Below, piece by piece: positions 32,918 to 42,318 of a stretch of DNA of 64,000 nt. A program made the translations under genes and the position numbers. The first letter of the stretch is position 1. Each line of letters starts with the position of its first letter. The stretch comes from Paenibacillus peoriae KCTC 3763 (lineage in GTDB: Bacteria > Bacillota > Bacilli > Paenibacillales > Paenibacillaceae). The notes under the pieces are model-generated. The model did no database searches, was not told where the DNA came from, and worked only from the letters and a program-made list of their open reading frames with translations. The stretch lies in NCBI RefSeq assembly GCF_000236805.1, contig NZ_AGFX01000011.1, forward strand, positions 310,001 to 374,000, written 5' to 3'.

Positions 32918-33802
32918 ATGGAACCGTTTGTAGTGAATACCGTGGCCACGGGGGCTGCGTCAATGGAAGATGGCGCGCGTCCCGTGCCGGAGTTGTTATA
33001 TATTCAATCCTGGAAACAGAAGATTCAGGGCTTGACAGCGGGTTTTACAGGACGTCATGGCGGTGTTAGCGAGGTGCCGTACGAGAGTCTGAATTGTGCT
33101 TTTCATGTAGGGGATGATCCGGAGAGAGTGATCCGCAACCGACAGTTGATTGCAGAGCAGCTTGGCTTTGCTGCTGAAGCATGGACGTGCGGTGAACAAG
33201 TTCATGGTAATCATGTTGTTGTCGTCAAGGCTGCTGACCGCGGACGCGGTTTTATGGATCGTGCATCTGCTTTCCAGGAAACAGACGGGCTTTTGACAGA
33301 TGTGCCGGGCATTTTGCTGACATCCTTTTATGCGGACTGTGTACCGTTATACTTTTGTGATCCGGTGCAGCGTGTGATTGGGCTGGCGCATGCTGGCTGG
33401 AAGGGAACGGTGGCAGAGATTGCCCTGAAAATGGTGCAAACCATGCAGACCGAATTTGGATCACGACCATCTGATTTGCTTGCAGCCATTGGCCCTTCCA
33501 TCGGCCCTGAAGCTTATGAGGTGGATGAGCATGTGATGAGCCAAATCCGGGTTTTAGAGCATGATTGCCCGGGTAATGATGATTGGGAAGGCTCCGTCTA
33601 TTTCCCGTTAACTGGCAGCAAAACGCTGCTTGACTTGAAACAATGCAATCGACACATTATGATGAAAGCAGGAATATTGCCGAGCCATATCGAATGTACT
33701 ACCTTATGTACGAGTAGCCGCAGTGATTTGTTTTTTTCATATCGCAAGGAAGGCGGCGTTACAGGGAGAATGGCGAGCTGGATTGGTCTGGAAGAGAGGT
33801 GA
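32918..33802 (+). CDS. pgeF: PgeF/YlmD family multicopper-like enzyme (peptidoglycan editing factor)
   Basis: A 294-residue protein of the YfiH/LACC1 family. Characterised members are purine nucleoside-processing enzymes, and in E. coli the protein edits peptidoglycan precursors by removing a wrong L-Ser. The metal site residues are visible: EQVHGNHVVVV near residue 88, SFYADCVPLYFCD near 135, and GLAHAGWKGTVAEI near 158 (His, Cys, His). I start at ATG 32918 with GAGGTGAG six bases upstream. Its last codons overlap the possible ylmE start. Confidence 0.9.
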   Translation: MEPFVVNTVATGAASMEDGARPVPELLYIQSWKQKIQGLTAGFTGRHGGVSEVPYESLNCAFHVGDDPERVIRNRQLIAEQLGFAAEAWTCGEQVHGNHVVVVKAADRGRGFMDRASAFQETDGLLTDVPGILLTSFYADCVPLYFCDPVQRVIGLAHAGWKGTVAEIALKMVQTMQTEFGSRPSDLLAAIGPSIGPEAYEVDEHVMSQIRVLEHDCPGNDDWEGSVYFPLTGSKTLLDLKQCNRHIMMKAGILPSHIECTTLCTSSRSDLFFSYRKEGGVTGRMASWIGLEER

Positions 33803-33810
33803 GTCCTCCC

Positions 33811-34512
33811 GTGTCTTTGGAGGAACGGATTAAAGAGGTGAACGCCCGTATTGAAGCAGCATGTGCTCGCAGTGGACGCTCACGTGATGAAGTGAATGTG
33901 ATCGCTGTTACGAAATATATTTCGGCTGCGACAATGGAATCGGTATTGGACGGCGGATTGGAGCATGTAGGCGAAAATCGCTGGCAGGATGCTTCGGATA
34001 AATGGAGCAAGCTGGGTGACCGGGGAACGTGGCATTTTATTGGTCATTTGCAAACCAATAAGGTTAAAGATGTGATTGGAAAATTTGAGTTTATACATTC
34101 ACTGGATCGCCTATCACTGGCTCAGGAGTTGGAGAAGAAGGCTACCGCTTTTGGAGTAAAGGTCAAAGCCTTTGTGCAAGTTAATATCTCTGGGGAAATT
34201 TCCAAATATGGTTTGTCCCCTGAGGCGGTTGCTCCCTTCCTGGAACAAATTCGTAAGCTGGAGCATGTGGACGTCATTGGCTTGATGACGATGGCTCCTC
34301 ATGAGGAAGACCCGGAAAAAACTCGGCCTGTGTTTCGTGGATTGCGCGAATTGCGTGATACGCTAAATGGACAAGCCCTGACGAGAGAGCCTATCGATCA
34401 TTTGTCCATGGGGATGTCCAACGATTTTGAGATAGCGGTTGAGGAAGGAGCGACCTGGCTGCGGCTTGGTTCCGTACTGGTCGGACGAGAGGAGGATTTC
34501 CATTGGGCGTAA
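33811..34512 (+). CDS. ylmE: YggS-family pyridoxal-phosphate homeostasis protein
   Basis: A cytosolic PLP-binding protein with an alanine-racemase-like barrel, 233 residues, that balances vitamin B6 and amino-acid pools in other bacteria. The PLP lysine is in VIAVTKYISAATM near residue 32; GENRWQDASDKW near 57, WHFIGHLQTNKV near 77 and LSMGMSNDFEIAVEEGAT near 195 are family signatures. Two GTG starts are possible: 33799, which overlaps the pgeF stop, and 33811, which is better placed behind GAGGTGAG. It overlaps sepF by ten bases. Confidence 0.92.
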   Translation: MSLEERIKEVNARIEAACARSGRSRDEVNVIAVTKYISAATMESVLDGGLEHVGENRWQDASDKWSKLGDRGTWHFIGHLQTNKVKDVIGKFEFIHSLDRLSLAQELEKKATAFGVKVKAFVQVNISGEISKYGLSPEAVAPFLEQIRKLEHVDVIGLMTMAPHEEDPEKTRPVFRGLRELRDTLNGQALTREPIDHLSMGMSNDFEIAVEEGATWLRLGSVLVGREEDFHWA

Positions 34513-34955
34513 TGAATAAGTTTATGAACTTTCTGGGGCTTCAGGAAGAAGAGGAAGTTATTGAGCGAGAGATTATGAATACGCCGGAAGAGCAAGAAAT
34601 TGAAACCCCAAGCTTTGATAAACGTAAGAACCAGAAGGGCAATAATGTTGTCAGTATCCATTCACAGAAAAATGTGAAAGTTGTTCTGTATGAGCCGCGA
34701 TCTTACGATGAAGCACAGGAAATTGCCGACCATATCCGTTCCCATCGTACCGTCGTAGTCAATCTGCAACGAATTCGCAAGGATCAGGCCTTGCGGATTA
34801 TTGATTTTTTGAGCGGTACCGTGTATGCACTAAGTGGTGGCATTTCCAAGGTTGGTAACAATATTTTTCTGTGTACTCCGGATACGGTTGAAATTCAAGG
34901 CTCGATTACGGAAATACTAGCTGACACGGAACAAGAATTTAACAGAATGAGGTGA
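34503..34955 (+). CDS. sepF: Cell division protein SepF
   Basis: A 150-residue protein that bundles FtsZ filaments and anchors them to the membrane alongside FtsA. It has the N-terminal amphipathic membrane helix (MNKFMNFLGLQEEEEV), an acidic and polar linker, and the SepF core starting VVLYEPRSYDEAQEIADHIR near residue 60 with VVVNLQRIRKDQALRIIDFL near 86. I prefer TTG 34503 since AGGAGG at 34490-34495 is seven bases upstream; the ATG at 34512, sharing a base with the ylmE stop, is too far from it. Confidence 0.93.
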   Translation: MGVMNKFMNFLGLQEEEEVIEREIMNTPEEQEIETPSFDKRKNQKGNNVVSIHSQKNVKVVLYEPRSYDEAQEIADHIRSHRTVVVNLQRIRKDQALRIIDFLSGTVYALSGGISKVGNNIFLCTPDTVEIQGSITEILADTEQEFNRMR

Positions 34956-34961
34956 TTTTTT

Positions 34962-35216
34962 TTGATCGAGGTAATCGGTTGGCTTTTTCAGATTTATTCG
35001 TACATGATCATTGCATATGTCCTTCTGTCATGGCTTCCTAATGCCAGAGAGAGCGTGGTTGGTGATTTACTTTCCAAGTGTGTGGAGCCTTATTTGTCTC
35101 CTTTTCGCAGGTTCATCCCGCCAATCGGGATGATTGATATTTCACCGATCGTAGCTCTGATTGCTCTGCGTTTTGCGTCGTATGGTTTGATTTCTTTAAT
35201 TAGCAATTTAATTTAG
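34962..35216 (+). CDS. ylmG: YggT family membrane protein
   Basis: An 84-residue protein with two membrane segments (about residues 4-24 and 62-82) and the YggT-family middle YVLLSWLPNARESVVGDLL, then VEPYLSPFRRFIPPIG. The family is found beside sepF in many Gram-positives and is linked with division or envelope work in plastids and cyanobacteria; its exact role is not known. The start is TTG at 34962, six bases after GAGGTGA. It lies 6 bases after sepF. Confidence 0.88.
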   Translation: MIEVIGWLFQIYSYMIIAYVLLSWLPNARESVVGDLLSKCVEPYLSPFRRFIPPIGMIDISPIVALIALRFASYGLISLISNLI

Positions 35217-35224
35217 GAGGACTC

Positions 35225-36007
35225 ATGCGTACCGAGATTTATGAGCATTTTCACCCGGATGAGCGGGACTATGTGGATCGCGCTTCCGAATGGATCAGTT
35301 ATGCGGGAGCATATCATGAGCAAAAGCTGACTGATTTTTTGGATCCGCGCCAACTGTACATATTGGAGACTCTATCTTCGAAGGAAGATAAGGTCACGAT
35401 CAGGTTAGATGGTGGCTACGAGGCTTCGGAACGAAAGCGGGCGCTGATTGCGCCCGATTATTCGTATTTAGACGATGAGGATATGGGGATTCGGGTTCTT
35501 TCCATCAGCTCAGATGATCAGAAAATTGGCACGCTGGAGCACGGGGATTATTTGGGGGCCATATTGGGACTTGGAATCAAGCGTGGGAAAATCGGTGATA
35601 TTCATGTGCTGGATGATGGATGTCATGTATTGGTAGCTTCAGAAATCAGTGATTTCATTACGCTGCATTTACAGCAGGTTCATCGTGTCCATGTATGGAC
35701 AGAACTGCTGCCTTTAGAAAGCCTGCGGACAAAGGAAGCTGAATTGGAGCCGTTGGATTTGACGGTGGCTTCTTTGCGTCTGGACGGTATCGCCAGTGAC
35801 GTGTACAAGCTGAGCCGAAGCAAAATTTTGACTCCAATCCGGGCCGGACGGTGCCGGGTCAATTGGAAAGTGGAAGAGAATCCATCTACTTCACTTAAGG
35901 TCGGAGACGTTATTTCTATGCAGGGTTTTGGGCGTTTTAAAGTGCTCGAAACGGACGGGATGACAAAAAAGGGAAGATTCCGTGTCAAAATCGGTAAGTT
36001 TGTATAG
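35225..36007 (+). CDS. ylmH: YlmH family S4-domain RNA-binding protein
   Basis: A 260-residue protein with an N-terminal YlmH domain (RTEIYEHFHPDERDYVDRA) and a C-terminal S4 domain (LRLDGIASDVYKLSRSKILT near residue 185, then RAGRCRVNWK and the basic KGRFRVKIGKFV end). S4 proteins of this type bind structured RNA; recent work ties YlmH to rescue of stalled 50S ribosomes. It sits between ylmG and divIVA as in Bacillus, and starts at ATG 35225 behind AGGAGG. Confidence 0.9.
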   Translation: MRTEIYEHFHPDERDYVDRASEWISYAGAYHEQKLTDFLDPRQLYILETLSSKEDKVTIRLDGGYEASERKRALIAPDYSYLDDEDMGIRVLSISSDDQKIGTLEHGDYLGAILGLGIKRGKIGDIHVLDDGCHVLVASEISDFITLHLQQVHRVHVWTELLPLESLRTKEAELEPLDLTVASLRLDGIASDVYKLSRSKILTPIRAGRCRVNWKVEENPSTSLKVGDVISMQGFGRFKVLETDGMTKKGRFRVKIGKFV

Positions 36008-36078
36008 CTGAAGGCAGGATTCACTAGTTTTATGTCGAAAGAATTAAGCTAAAGGGAAGAACTGGAACGATTTTGCTC

Positions 36079-36107
36079 TGTACAGTATTCACAAAACGGG
36101 GTATGAT
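36079..36107 (+). promoter_or_regulatory. Probable promoter of divIVA
   Basis: TGTACA at 36079-36084, a 17-base spacer and TATGAT at 36102-36107, in the 172-base gap between ylmH and divIVA. The -35 box matches four of six bases. Confidence 0.5.
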
Positions 36108-36179
36108 GACCGATAGATGATAATGAGCGTCGTGACGCGGAACATGTATTTTTTGTCAATCTTATAGGAGGTGGACGGC

Positions 36180-36689
36180 ATGCCATTAACGCCATTGGAT
36201 ATACATAATAAGGAATTTGCCCGCCGGCTTCGCGGTTATGATGAGGATCAGGTCAATGAATTTCTGGATCAGGTGATCAAGGATTATGAAGCTGTTATTC
36301 GTGAAAATAAAGAACTGAGCACTGAGTTGCTGAACGTACAGGAGAAGCTTGACCATTTCGCGACGATTGAAGATACGTTGAGCAAGACGATTATCGTGGC
36401 GCAGGAAGCGGCAGATGAAGTTCGCAACAACGCCAAGAAAGAATCTCAGCTAATCGTGAAGGAAGCGGAGAAAAATGCCGATCGCATTGTGAATGAGGCA
36501 TTGGCCAAATCCCGTAAAATCGCGTTGGAGGTTGAGGAACTGAAGAAGCAGGCTTCGATTTACCGGGCGCGTTTTCGGACACTGGTGGAAGCGCAGCTTG
36601 ACCTGTTAAGTCAGGATGGCTGGGAAGCGCTTGAAAACCGGGAACGTGAAGTGCTGGAGCGCGAGCGTGAAATGAAGGAGATTTACTAA
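36180..36689 (+). CDS. divIVA: Cell division initiation/septum site protein DivIVA
   Basis: A coiled-coil protein of 169 residues that binds curved membrane at poles and septa and recruits partners. The lipid-binding N-terminus MPLTPLDIHNKEFARRLRGYDEDQVNEF, read in parts, is typical, with the conserved F and R of the crossed loop. The rest is a long coiled coil (about residues 30-135) with short breaks. The ATG at 36180 has AGGAGGTG six bases upstream; the in-frame ATG at 36171 lies within that site. Read-through into the ileS leader is possible, but ileS has its own promoter. Confidence 0.95.
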   Translation: MPLTPLDIHNKEFARRLRGYDEDQVNEFLDQVIKDYEAVIRENKELSTELLNVQEKLDHFATIEDTLSKTIIVAQEAADEVRNNAKKESQLIVKEAEKNADRIVNEALAKSRKIALEVEELKKQASIYRARFRTLVEAQLDLLSQDGWEALENREREVLEREREMKEIY

Positions 36690-36726
36690 TAGTCATTTCT
36701 GACAGCGCTTATTAGGCATTGCAGGG

Positions 36727-36755
36727 TTGACTTTTAACTGTAAACAGGCTATAAC
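36727..36755 (+). promoter_or_regulatory. Sigma-A promoter of ileS
   Basis: TTGACT, a 17-base spacer and TATAAC. A 10-base direct repeat TAACTGTAAA (36735-36744 and 36752-36761) flanks the -10 region. Transcription would start about 36762 and make a leader of roughly 460 bases. Confidence 0.75.
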
Positions 36756-36864
36756 TGTAAATACTATACTGAATATAAACCGTTATCCGTGCGTCGGTTA
36801 AGGGTTGTTATTCAAGTCAGCGGGGATACTGCTGATTCAGTACACCGATGAATTTAACATGTGT

Positions 36865-37162
36865 AATTCGTTGATGGGAACGAGTACGTCATGATTTTGT
36901 TCCTCAGAGAGTTGGCCACCTGGTGCAAGCCAACGTTCAGAACATGACCGAAGATCCTCCCGGAGAAGTGGGCTGAAGCGCTTGATTTTTACGGCGTGTG
37001 TAAGCAATCATCGTTTGCCATACGTTACAATGGCGCCCTGCTGTAGTTGAGTAGGGCTTAGAGAGCCGTGACAGTACCGTTTCTTATGGAAAGGTCTGTT
37101 TACGGAATCAGGGTGGTAACGCGAGCACAGTCTCGTCCCTTTACGGGGGCGGGGCTTTTTTT
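36865..37162 (+). ncRNA. T-box leader responding to uncharged tRNA-Ile
   Basis: A T-box riboswitch controls ileS by sensing uncharged tRNA-Ile. Visible elements in order are the stem I start GAACGAGTA (about 36879), the conserved GGTGCAAGCC (36922-36931), the specifier region GAAGATCCT with ATC at 36954-36956 (isoleucine), and the T-box AGGGTGGTAACGCG at 37110-37123 that pairs with the tRNA acceptor end. The competing terminator follows. The 100 bases between the promoter and stem I contain a small hairpin (GTCAGC... near 36818) and nothing else I recognise. Confidence 0.93.
37129..37162 (+). terminator. T-box terminator hairpin of ileS
   Basis: An 11-bp stem with several T-G pairs (37129-37139 with 37146-37156) and seven T. 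Its 5' side overlaps the strand used by the T-box antiterminator. Confidence 0.9.
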
Positions 37163-37222
37163 GTTGCTTTTTTGCGAAATGCTACAACAATCAAATGATG
37201 AGCAGAGAGGGAGAATGACATT

Positions 37223-40200
37223 ATGAACAGAGTGGATGTTAAAGAAAAGGCACGGTCCCGCGACCTGCGCATCCTGAATAAATGGAAAGAAGAGAATACA
37301 TTCCGTAAATCCATCACCAATCGTGAGGGAAAGCCGAATTTTGTGTTTTATGAAGGTCCGCCAACTGCCAACGGTAAACCGCATATCGGTCACGTACTGG
37401 GTCGTGTAATTAAGGATTTTGTAGGCCGCTATCAGACAATGAAGGGATACCGGGTCGTACGCAAGGCGGGGTGGGACACACATGGCCTGCCGGTAGAATT
37501 GGGTGTGCAAAAGCAACTGGGTATCTCCCACAAGCCTGAAATTGAAGAATACGGCGTTGAAAAGTTTATTAAAAAATGTAAGGAAAGCGTGTTTGAGTAC
37601 GAGCAACAATGGCGTGATCTGACCGAAGCGATCGGATATTGGACAGACCTCGATCACCCGTATATTACGCTGGATAATAACTATATCGAGAGTGTATGGA
37701 ACATTTTGGCGACGATTCATGAAAAAGGACTGCTGTATCGTGGTCATCGTGTGAGTCCGTATTGCCCGGATTGTCAGACAACGCTGAGCTCTCATGAAGT
37801 GGCACAGGGCTACAAAGATGTAAAGGACCTGAGTGCCACAGCCAAATTCAAGCTGCATAGCAGTGGGGAATACGTACTGGCCTGGACGACAACACCTTGG
37901 ACCTTGCCAAGCCACGTGGCACTTGCTGTCAACCCTGATCTGGAATATGCTCGTGTGAAGCAGGCAGACGGTGTATACATCGTTGCTAAAAATCTGGTTG
38001 AGGACGTAATTAAAGGTGATCATGAAGTGCTTGGCACGCTGTCCGGTTCAGAACTGGTTGGTCAAACTTATACCCCGCCATTTACGTATTTCCAGGTCGA
38101 GAAGGGTAATCAGATTCTGGGAGCGAAATTCGTAACAGACTCTAGCGGTACAGGTATCGTTCATATGGCTCCGGCGCATGGTGAGGATGATTACCGGGTA
38201 TGCCGCGAAAATGGCGTTGGATTCATCAATGTGGTGGATCTCCAAGGTAACTATGTTAAGGAAATTACGGACTTTGCAGGCCGTTTTGTAAAAGACTGTG
38301 ATGTGGATATTGTTAAGATGCTGTCTGAAAAAGGCTTGCTGTACAGCAAGGAAAAATACGAGCATAGCTATCCGTTCTGCTGGCGTTGTGATACTCCGCT
38401 GTTGTATTACGCTATGGACAGCTGGTTTATCAAAACAACCGCGATTAAGGATCAACTGATTGCCAACAACAGTGAAGTTGAATGGTATCCGGGCCATGTT
38501 CGCGAAGGACGCTTCGGCAAGTTTTTGGAGGAGCTGGTGGATTGGAACATCAGCCGTGACCGTTATTGGGGGACACCGCTGAACATCTGGGTGTGTGAGG
38601 AGACTGGGGAACAGTTCGCACCGCACAGTATTGCTGAATTGCGGGAACGTGCGCTTGGCGACGTACCAGCGGACATTGAGCTGCACAAGCCATATGTGGA
38701 TGACATTAAGGTGCGTAGCAAATGTGGCAAGTACGAAATGACCCGTACACCGGAAGTAATTGACGTATGGTTCGATAGCGGCTCGATGCCGTTTGCACAA
38801 CATCATTATCCATTTGAAAATAATGAAACGTTCGAGCAGCAATTCCCGGCTGATATGATTTGCGAGGGGATTGATCAGACTCGTGGCTGGTTCTACAGCC
38901 TGCTTGCCGTTTCGACCATGCTGACTGGCAAAGCTCCTTACAAAGCAGTGATGGCAACAGGCCACGTACTGGATGAGCAGGGTCAAAAAATGTCCAAATC
39001 CAAGGGCAATGTCATTGATCCATGGGAAGTCATCGACGAGTACGGTACAGATGCTTTCCGCTGGGCATTGTTGTCCGATAGTGCGCCATGGAATAGCAAA
39101 CGTTTTTCCAAAGGCATTGTAGGCGAAGCCAAATCGAAGCTGGTAGATACACTTGTAAATACACACGCTTTCCTGACCTTGTATGCAGATATCGACGGTT
39201 TTGATCCGGCGCAGCATCCGTTCAAGCCGTCGGCCCATAAGCTGGATCGCTGGATTTTGTCCCGTTTGAACAGCCTGATTTTGGTCGTGGACAAAGCATT
39301 GTCTGTAAATGATTTCCTAAATTCCGCCAAAGCGATTGAATCGTTCGTAGATGAGCTGAGCAACTGGTATATCCGTCGTTCGCGCGACCGCTTCTGGGGC
39401 AACGGACTTACAGAGGATAAGCTGGATGCGTACCGCACACTGACTGAGGTGCTGTTGACGACAGCGAAGCTGCTTGCACCGTTCACACCGCTGCTTTCAG
39501 AGGATATTTACCTCAATCTGAGCAACGGGGAAAGTGTTCATCTGGATGATTATCCAACTGCCAATGAATCCTTGATTGATCTGGAATTGGAGCGCGATAT
39601 GGAAACGGCACGTCGTGTAGTAGAATTGGCCCGCAATGTCCGCAACGAAACGGGTTTAAAAACGCGTCAGCCGTTGTCCGAGCTGATTTTGTCGATGGAT
39701 CAGGATTTTGCATTGAGCGGCTACGAGGAAATCATCAAAGATGAGATCAACGTGAAGCATATTCATGTTGAGACGGACGATAGCGGCTTTGTAGATTTTA
39801 CACTGAAGCTGAATTTGAAGGTAGCGGGTAAGAAATACGGCAAAAATGTCGGCTTCCTGCAAAACTTTTTCAAAGGCATGTCTGCTGAGGAGACCCGTTC
39901 GGTTGTAGAAAAAGGAGTGCTGAACGTGGCTTCTCCAGAGGGAGAAGAGCTACAGGTTACGAGCGAGGAATTGCTGGTGGAGAAAAAAGCGAAAGAAGGC
40001 TTTGCATCTGCTTCCGGCTATGGCTTAACCGTAGCTTTGAATACAGATATTACGCCTGAGTTGGAACAGGAAGGCTGGGTACGTGAAGTGGTCCGCGCGG
40101 TCCAGGATTACCGTAAAAAGCTGGATCTGCCGATTGAAAAGTACGTGGCACTGACGCTGGATGTAGATAACGAGCTGCGTCAGGCGATCGAAAGCTTCGA

Positions 40201-40312
40201 TTCTGTACTGCGTGAAAACGTACTGGTCACTACCGTGACATTCGGCCAAGCCGAGCCGGCAGAGCGTGTAGAAGTGAACGGTAAAACGATCAGCGTTCAT
40301 ATTGGGGAATAA
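37223..40312 (+). CDS. ileS: Isoleucyl-tRNA synthetase, eukaryote-like type 2
   Basis: It charges tRNA-Ile and edits valine. The protein has 1029 residues, with the HIGH motif in [20 protein letters not shown] near residue 46, [20 protein letters not shown] near 82, editing-domain segment [20 protein letters not shown] near 225 and the KMSKS motif in [17 protein letters not shown] near 590. The length, LPVELGVQ context and [20 protein letters not shown] segment match type 2 enzymes, which resemble eukaryotic and MupA proteins, not the 920-residue type 1 IleS of B. subtilis. Type 2 enzymes are usually insensitive to mupirocin. The ATG follows GAGAGGGAGA. Confidence 0.93.
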   Translation: MNRVDVKEKARSRDLRILNKWKEENTFRKSITNREGKPNFVFYEGPPTANGKPHIGHVLGRVIKDFVGRYQTMKGYRVVRKAGWDTHGLPVELGVQKQLGISHKPEIEEYGVEKFIKKCKESVFEYEQQWRDLTEAIGYWTDLDHPYITLDNNYIESVWNILATIHEKGLLYRGHRVSPYCPDCQTTLSSHEVAQGYKDVKDLSATAKFKLHSSGEYVLAWTTTPWTLPSHVALAVNPDLEYARVKQADGVYIVAKNLVEDVIKGDHEVLGTLSGSELVGQTYTPPFTYFQVEKGNQILGAKFVTDSSGTGIVHMAPAHGEDDYRVCRENGVGFINVVDLQGNYVKEITDFAGRFVKDCDVDIVKMLSEKGLLYSKEKYEHSYPFCWRCDTPLLYYAMDSWFIKTTAIKDQLIANNSEVEWYPGHVREGRFGKFLEELVDWNISRDRYWGTPLNIWVCEETGEQFAPHSIAELRERALGDVPADIELHKPYVDDIKVRSKCGKYEMTRTPEVIDVWFDSGSMPFAQHHYPFENNETFEQQFPADMICEGIDQTRGWFYSLLAVSTMLTGKAPYKAVMATGHVLDEQGQKMSKSKGNVIDPWEVIDEYGTDAFRWALLSDSAPWNSKRFSKGIVGEAKSKLVDTLVNTHAFLTLYADIDGFDPAQHPFKPSAHKLDRWILSRLNSLILVVDKALSVNDFLNSAKAIESFVDELSNWYIRRSRDRFWGNGLTEDKLDAYRTLTEVLLTTAKLLAPFTPLLSEDIYLNLSNGESVHLDDYPTANESLIDLELERDMETARRVVELARNVRNETGLKTRQPLSELILSMDQDFALSGYEEIIKDEINVKHIHVETDDSGFVDFTLKLNLKVAGKKYGKNVGFLQNFFKGMSAEETRSVVEKGVLNVASPEGEELQVTSEELLVEKKAKEGFASASGYGLTVALNTDITPELEQEGWVREVVRAVQDYRKKLDLPIEKYVALTLDVDNELRQAIESFDSVLRENVLVTTVTFGQAEPAERVEVNGKTISVHIGE

Positions 40313-40356
40313 TTACAAGCCCCCTGTCCCATAATACAAGAACAGGCAGCGTATAA

Positions 40357-40411
40357 AAACGAGCCTAAGCATCGAAAACGGATCTTCTCCGTTACGTGCT
40401 TCGGCTCGTTT
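40357..40411 (+). terminator. Long stacked hairpin after ileS
   Basis: Three stacked stems: AAACGAGCC/GGCTCGTTT (40357-40365, 40403-40411), AAGCA/TGCTT, and AACGGA/TCCGTT at the tip. Only three T follow, so it may be a weak terminator or a message-stabilising end. Confidence 0.55.
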
Positions 40412-40453
40412 GCTGCGTTCAGGGCAGCCATGGAAAGAAGGGGGATTGTGCAG

Positions 40454-40846
40454 ATGACGGCACGATCAAGGCGTAGACAGGGGATCAGTCACCAAAAAAT
40501 AAACAAAGGAGAAGCTGCCATAGCCGCAGATAAAAGTGCAGCAGGTAATCAGGCAGAGAAGCTAAATCGTGTAGAAAAACTGATACATGCTGTGTCAAAG
40601 CAGATGGAACGGACACGTATTGCCGATTACGCTCTGCTGCTGAATAAGCCTTGGCGATTACTCTGGCTGAATTTAATATCAGGTATATCCCGGGGGATCG
40701 GCATCGCCCTAGGTTTTACTTTCTTTGCGGCTACCATTATTTATGTGCTGCAAGTGCTGGGGGCGCTCAATTTACCGATTATCGGTGATTATATTGCTGA
40801 TATTGTACGGATTGTGCAGCGACAGCTGGAGCTTACTACCTACTAG
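40454..40846 (+). CDS. DUF5665 domain-containing membrane protein
   Basis: A 130-residue protein with a basic N-terminal part, then a domain reading ADYALLLNKPWRLLWLNLIS, one or two membrane segments (GIGIALGFTFFAATIIYVL) and an end NLPIIGDYIADIVRIVQ. This matches my recollection of DUF5665, a small family in Firmicutes with no known job. The ATG at 40454 has GAAGGGGG nine bases upstream; GTG 40448 and ATG 40430 are poorer. The next gene is convergent with only 28 bases between, and I see no terminator there. Confidence 0.75.
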   Translation: MTARSRRRQGISHQKINKGEAAIAADKSAAGNQAEKLNRVEKLIHAVSKQMERTRIADYALLLNKPWRLLWLNLISGISRGIGIALGFTFFAATIIYVLQVLGALNLPIIGDYIADIVRIVQRQLELTTY

Positions 40847-40874
40847 GCTACAGATCTTTTGTTTTAATCCAAGT

Positions 40875-41612
40875 TTATGCTTCGTCTTCGTCCGTCATAT
40901 CTGGTTCCAGCAAACCTTCACCCTCGCCATTTTCTAAATAACGCTGATAAATGGAGCTGCGAATAACAGATACATTTTTTCCATAAATGTCGGTGGCGAT
41001 AAAGCTTTCGTATGGCTCTACGAAGCCCATATTATCATCACCTGCTTCAATTTCCATATCATCATATCTGTGGATTTCTCCACTTTCGGCCATGGCCGGG
41101 GTATTGGATGTGCCCCAATTTTCAACAATTTGCCAAGCATCTTCACCGTCAAATCCGTTTTGATCTTCCCGCTCATCCAGACTTGTTCTGCCGAATGCTG
41201 GAGCCAGAAATTCCTCCTCCACCGGGCGTCGGTTGGACACTTCTGTTTCGGGGTTATGCTCTTTGCAGTAAATCGTATAGGGAACGGCCAGCAGACGTTC
41301 ATAAGGAATGGGTTTGCCACAGGCGGCACAAATGCCATACGTACCCTTTTCCATCGCCATCATGGCCGATTCGATACGTTCCAATTGGAATTCGTCGTGC
41401 TCCAGTAAGGAAATGTCCTTGGCTCGCTCGTATGTTTCGGTTGCCAGATCGCCCGGATGATTGTCAATCGGGGATAGCTCGCCGGTTTGATCGCGTTGGG
41501 AATTGCCGAGTCCGTAATGACCGTTGTCTTGCAAACGATGCTCAATCTCTTTCTTGCGTTGCAGCAGTTCGTTACGCAATCCCTGCAATTGTTGCTCCGT
41601 CAATGGGGACAT
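40875..41612 (-). CDS. yteA: TraR/DksA-type zinc-finger protein, YteA family
   Basis: A 245-residue protein with an N-terminal coiled coil (residues about 5-35 and 65-85) and a zinc finger near residue 100, YGICAACGKPIPYERLLAVP then YCKEH. DksA-type proteins reach into RNA polymerase; the YteA branch occurs in spore formers and its role is unclear. The finger reads C-x2-C-x17-C-x2-H, so the fourth ligand is His rather than the Cys of classical C4 fingers. A long acidic C-terminal half follows. I start at the ATG ending at 41612, behind GGAGAGGA on the minus strand; an earlier in-frame ATG lacks a site. Confidence 0.85.
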   Translation of the reverse strand: MSPLTEQQLQGLRNELLQRKKEIEHRLQDNGHYGLGNSQRDQTGELSPIDNHPGDLATETYERAKDISLLEHDEFQLERIESAMMAMEKGTYGICAACGKPIPYERLLAVPYTIYCKEHNPETEVSNRRPVEEEFLAPAFGRTSLDEREDQNGFDGEDAWQIVENWGTSNTPAMAESGEIHRYDDMEIEAGDDNMGFVEPYESFIATDIYGKNVSVIRSSIYQRYLENGEGEGLLEPDMTDEDEA

Positions 41613-41748
41613 GGAATCCTCTCCTTGTTTTAGGTTAACATGCGTGTGCATTGTCTCGGGGTATGCTCCTTGTAGTTTGCACCGCGAAGACCTCTTTTAC
41701 AGTAGGAAATTCTACTCAAAAACTGTACTTGCGAGCTCATGGGACTCG

Positions 41749-41778
41749 TGGACGATCTGAGAAGGCATATGCTACAAT
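41749..41778 (+). promoter_or_regulatory. Probable promoter of lspA-rluD
   Basis: TGGACG at 41749-41754, an 18-base spacer and TACAAT at 41773-41778. It lies 48 bases before the lspA start, in the gap after the divergent yteA gene. Confidence 0.5.
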
Positions 41779-41825
41779 AAATGGGTTCGACAACGGATAT
41801 AAGCAGATCGGAGTGACGAAGGACT

Positions 41826-42317
41826 GTGATTTATTTTGGTATTGCGCTAATTATTTTTTTGATTGACCAGGGAGTCAAATATTTGGTGGCTACGCGGATG
41901 GAATTGTACGAGCAAATACCGGTCATCGGCAATTTCTTTTTAATCACGTCCCATCGTAATCGTGGAGCCGCTTTTGGGATTTTGGAAGGTCAACGTTGGC
42001 TTTTTATCGTGATTACCATTGTCGTGGTGATCGGCATCGTATGGTACTTGCGAAAAACGGTGAAGGCAGGTCAGAAATTGCTTCCTGTAGCACTAAGCCT
42101 GGTGCTTGGAGGCGCAGTCGGTAACTTTTTGGATCGGGCTATTTCAGGAGAAGTGGTCGATTTTGCGCAATTCAATTTTGGAAGTTATACGTTTCCGATT
42201 TTTAATGTGGCGGATTCGGCGATTGTCATCGGTGTAGCCCTGATAATTTTGGATACACTGCTGGAGTCGCGCCGGAATAAAGAAAATGGCAATGATAGCA
42301 TTGAAGGGAAGTCGTAG
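41826..42317 (+). CDS. lspA: Lipoprotein signal peptidase (signal peptidase II)
   Basis: A membrane aspartic protease of 163 residues that removes signal peptides from lipidated prolipoproteins, for example the OppA and LplA-like proteins in this window. Four membrane segments are clear. The catalytic Asp residues are in GGAVGNFLDRAISGEVVDF near residue 97 and FNVADSAIVIG near 126. The start is GTG at 41826, with GAAGGA just upstream. rluD begins one base after its stop codon. Confidence 0.95.
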   Translation: MIYFGIALIIFLIDQGVKYLVATRMELYEQIPVIGNFFLITSHRNRGAAFGILEGQRWLFIVITIVVVIGIVWYLRKTVKAGQKLLPVALSLVLGGAVGNFLDRAISGEVVDFAQFNFGSYTFPIFNVADSAIVIGVALIILDTLLESRRNKENGNDSIEGKS

Positions 42318-42318
42318 C

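Noticed and set aside
37100-38023. 307-codon minus-strand frame over the T-box and ileS start
   Set aside because: It covers a structured leader and the N-terminus of ileS; its composition is not protein-like.
38048-39238. 396-codon open frame on the minus strand inside ileS
   Set aside because: It lies wholly antisense to ileS, has Cys/His-rich low-plausibility composition, no ribosome site and no recognisable domain. It is a codon-bias shadow.
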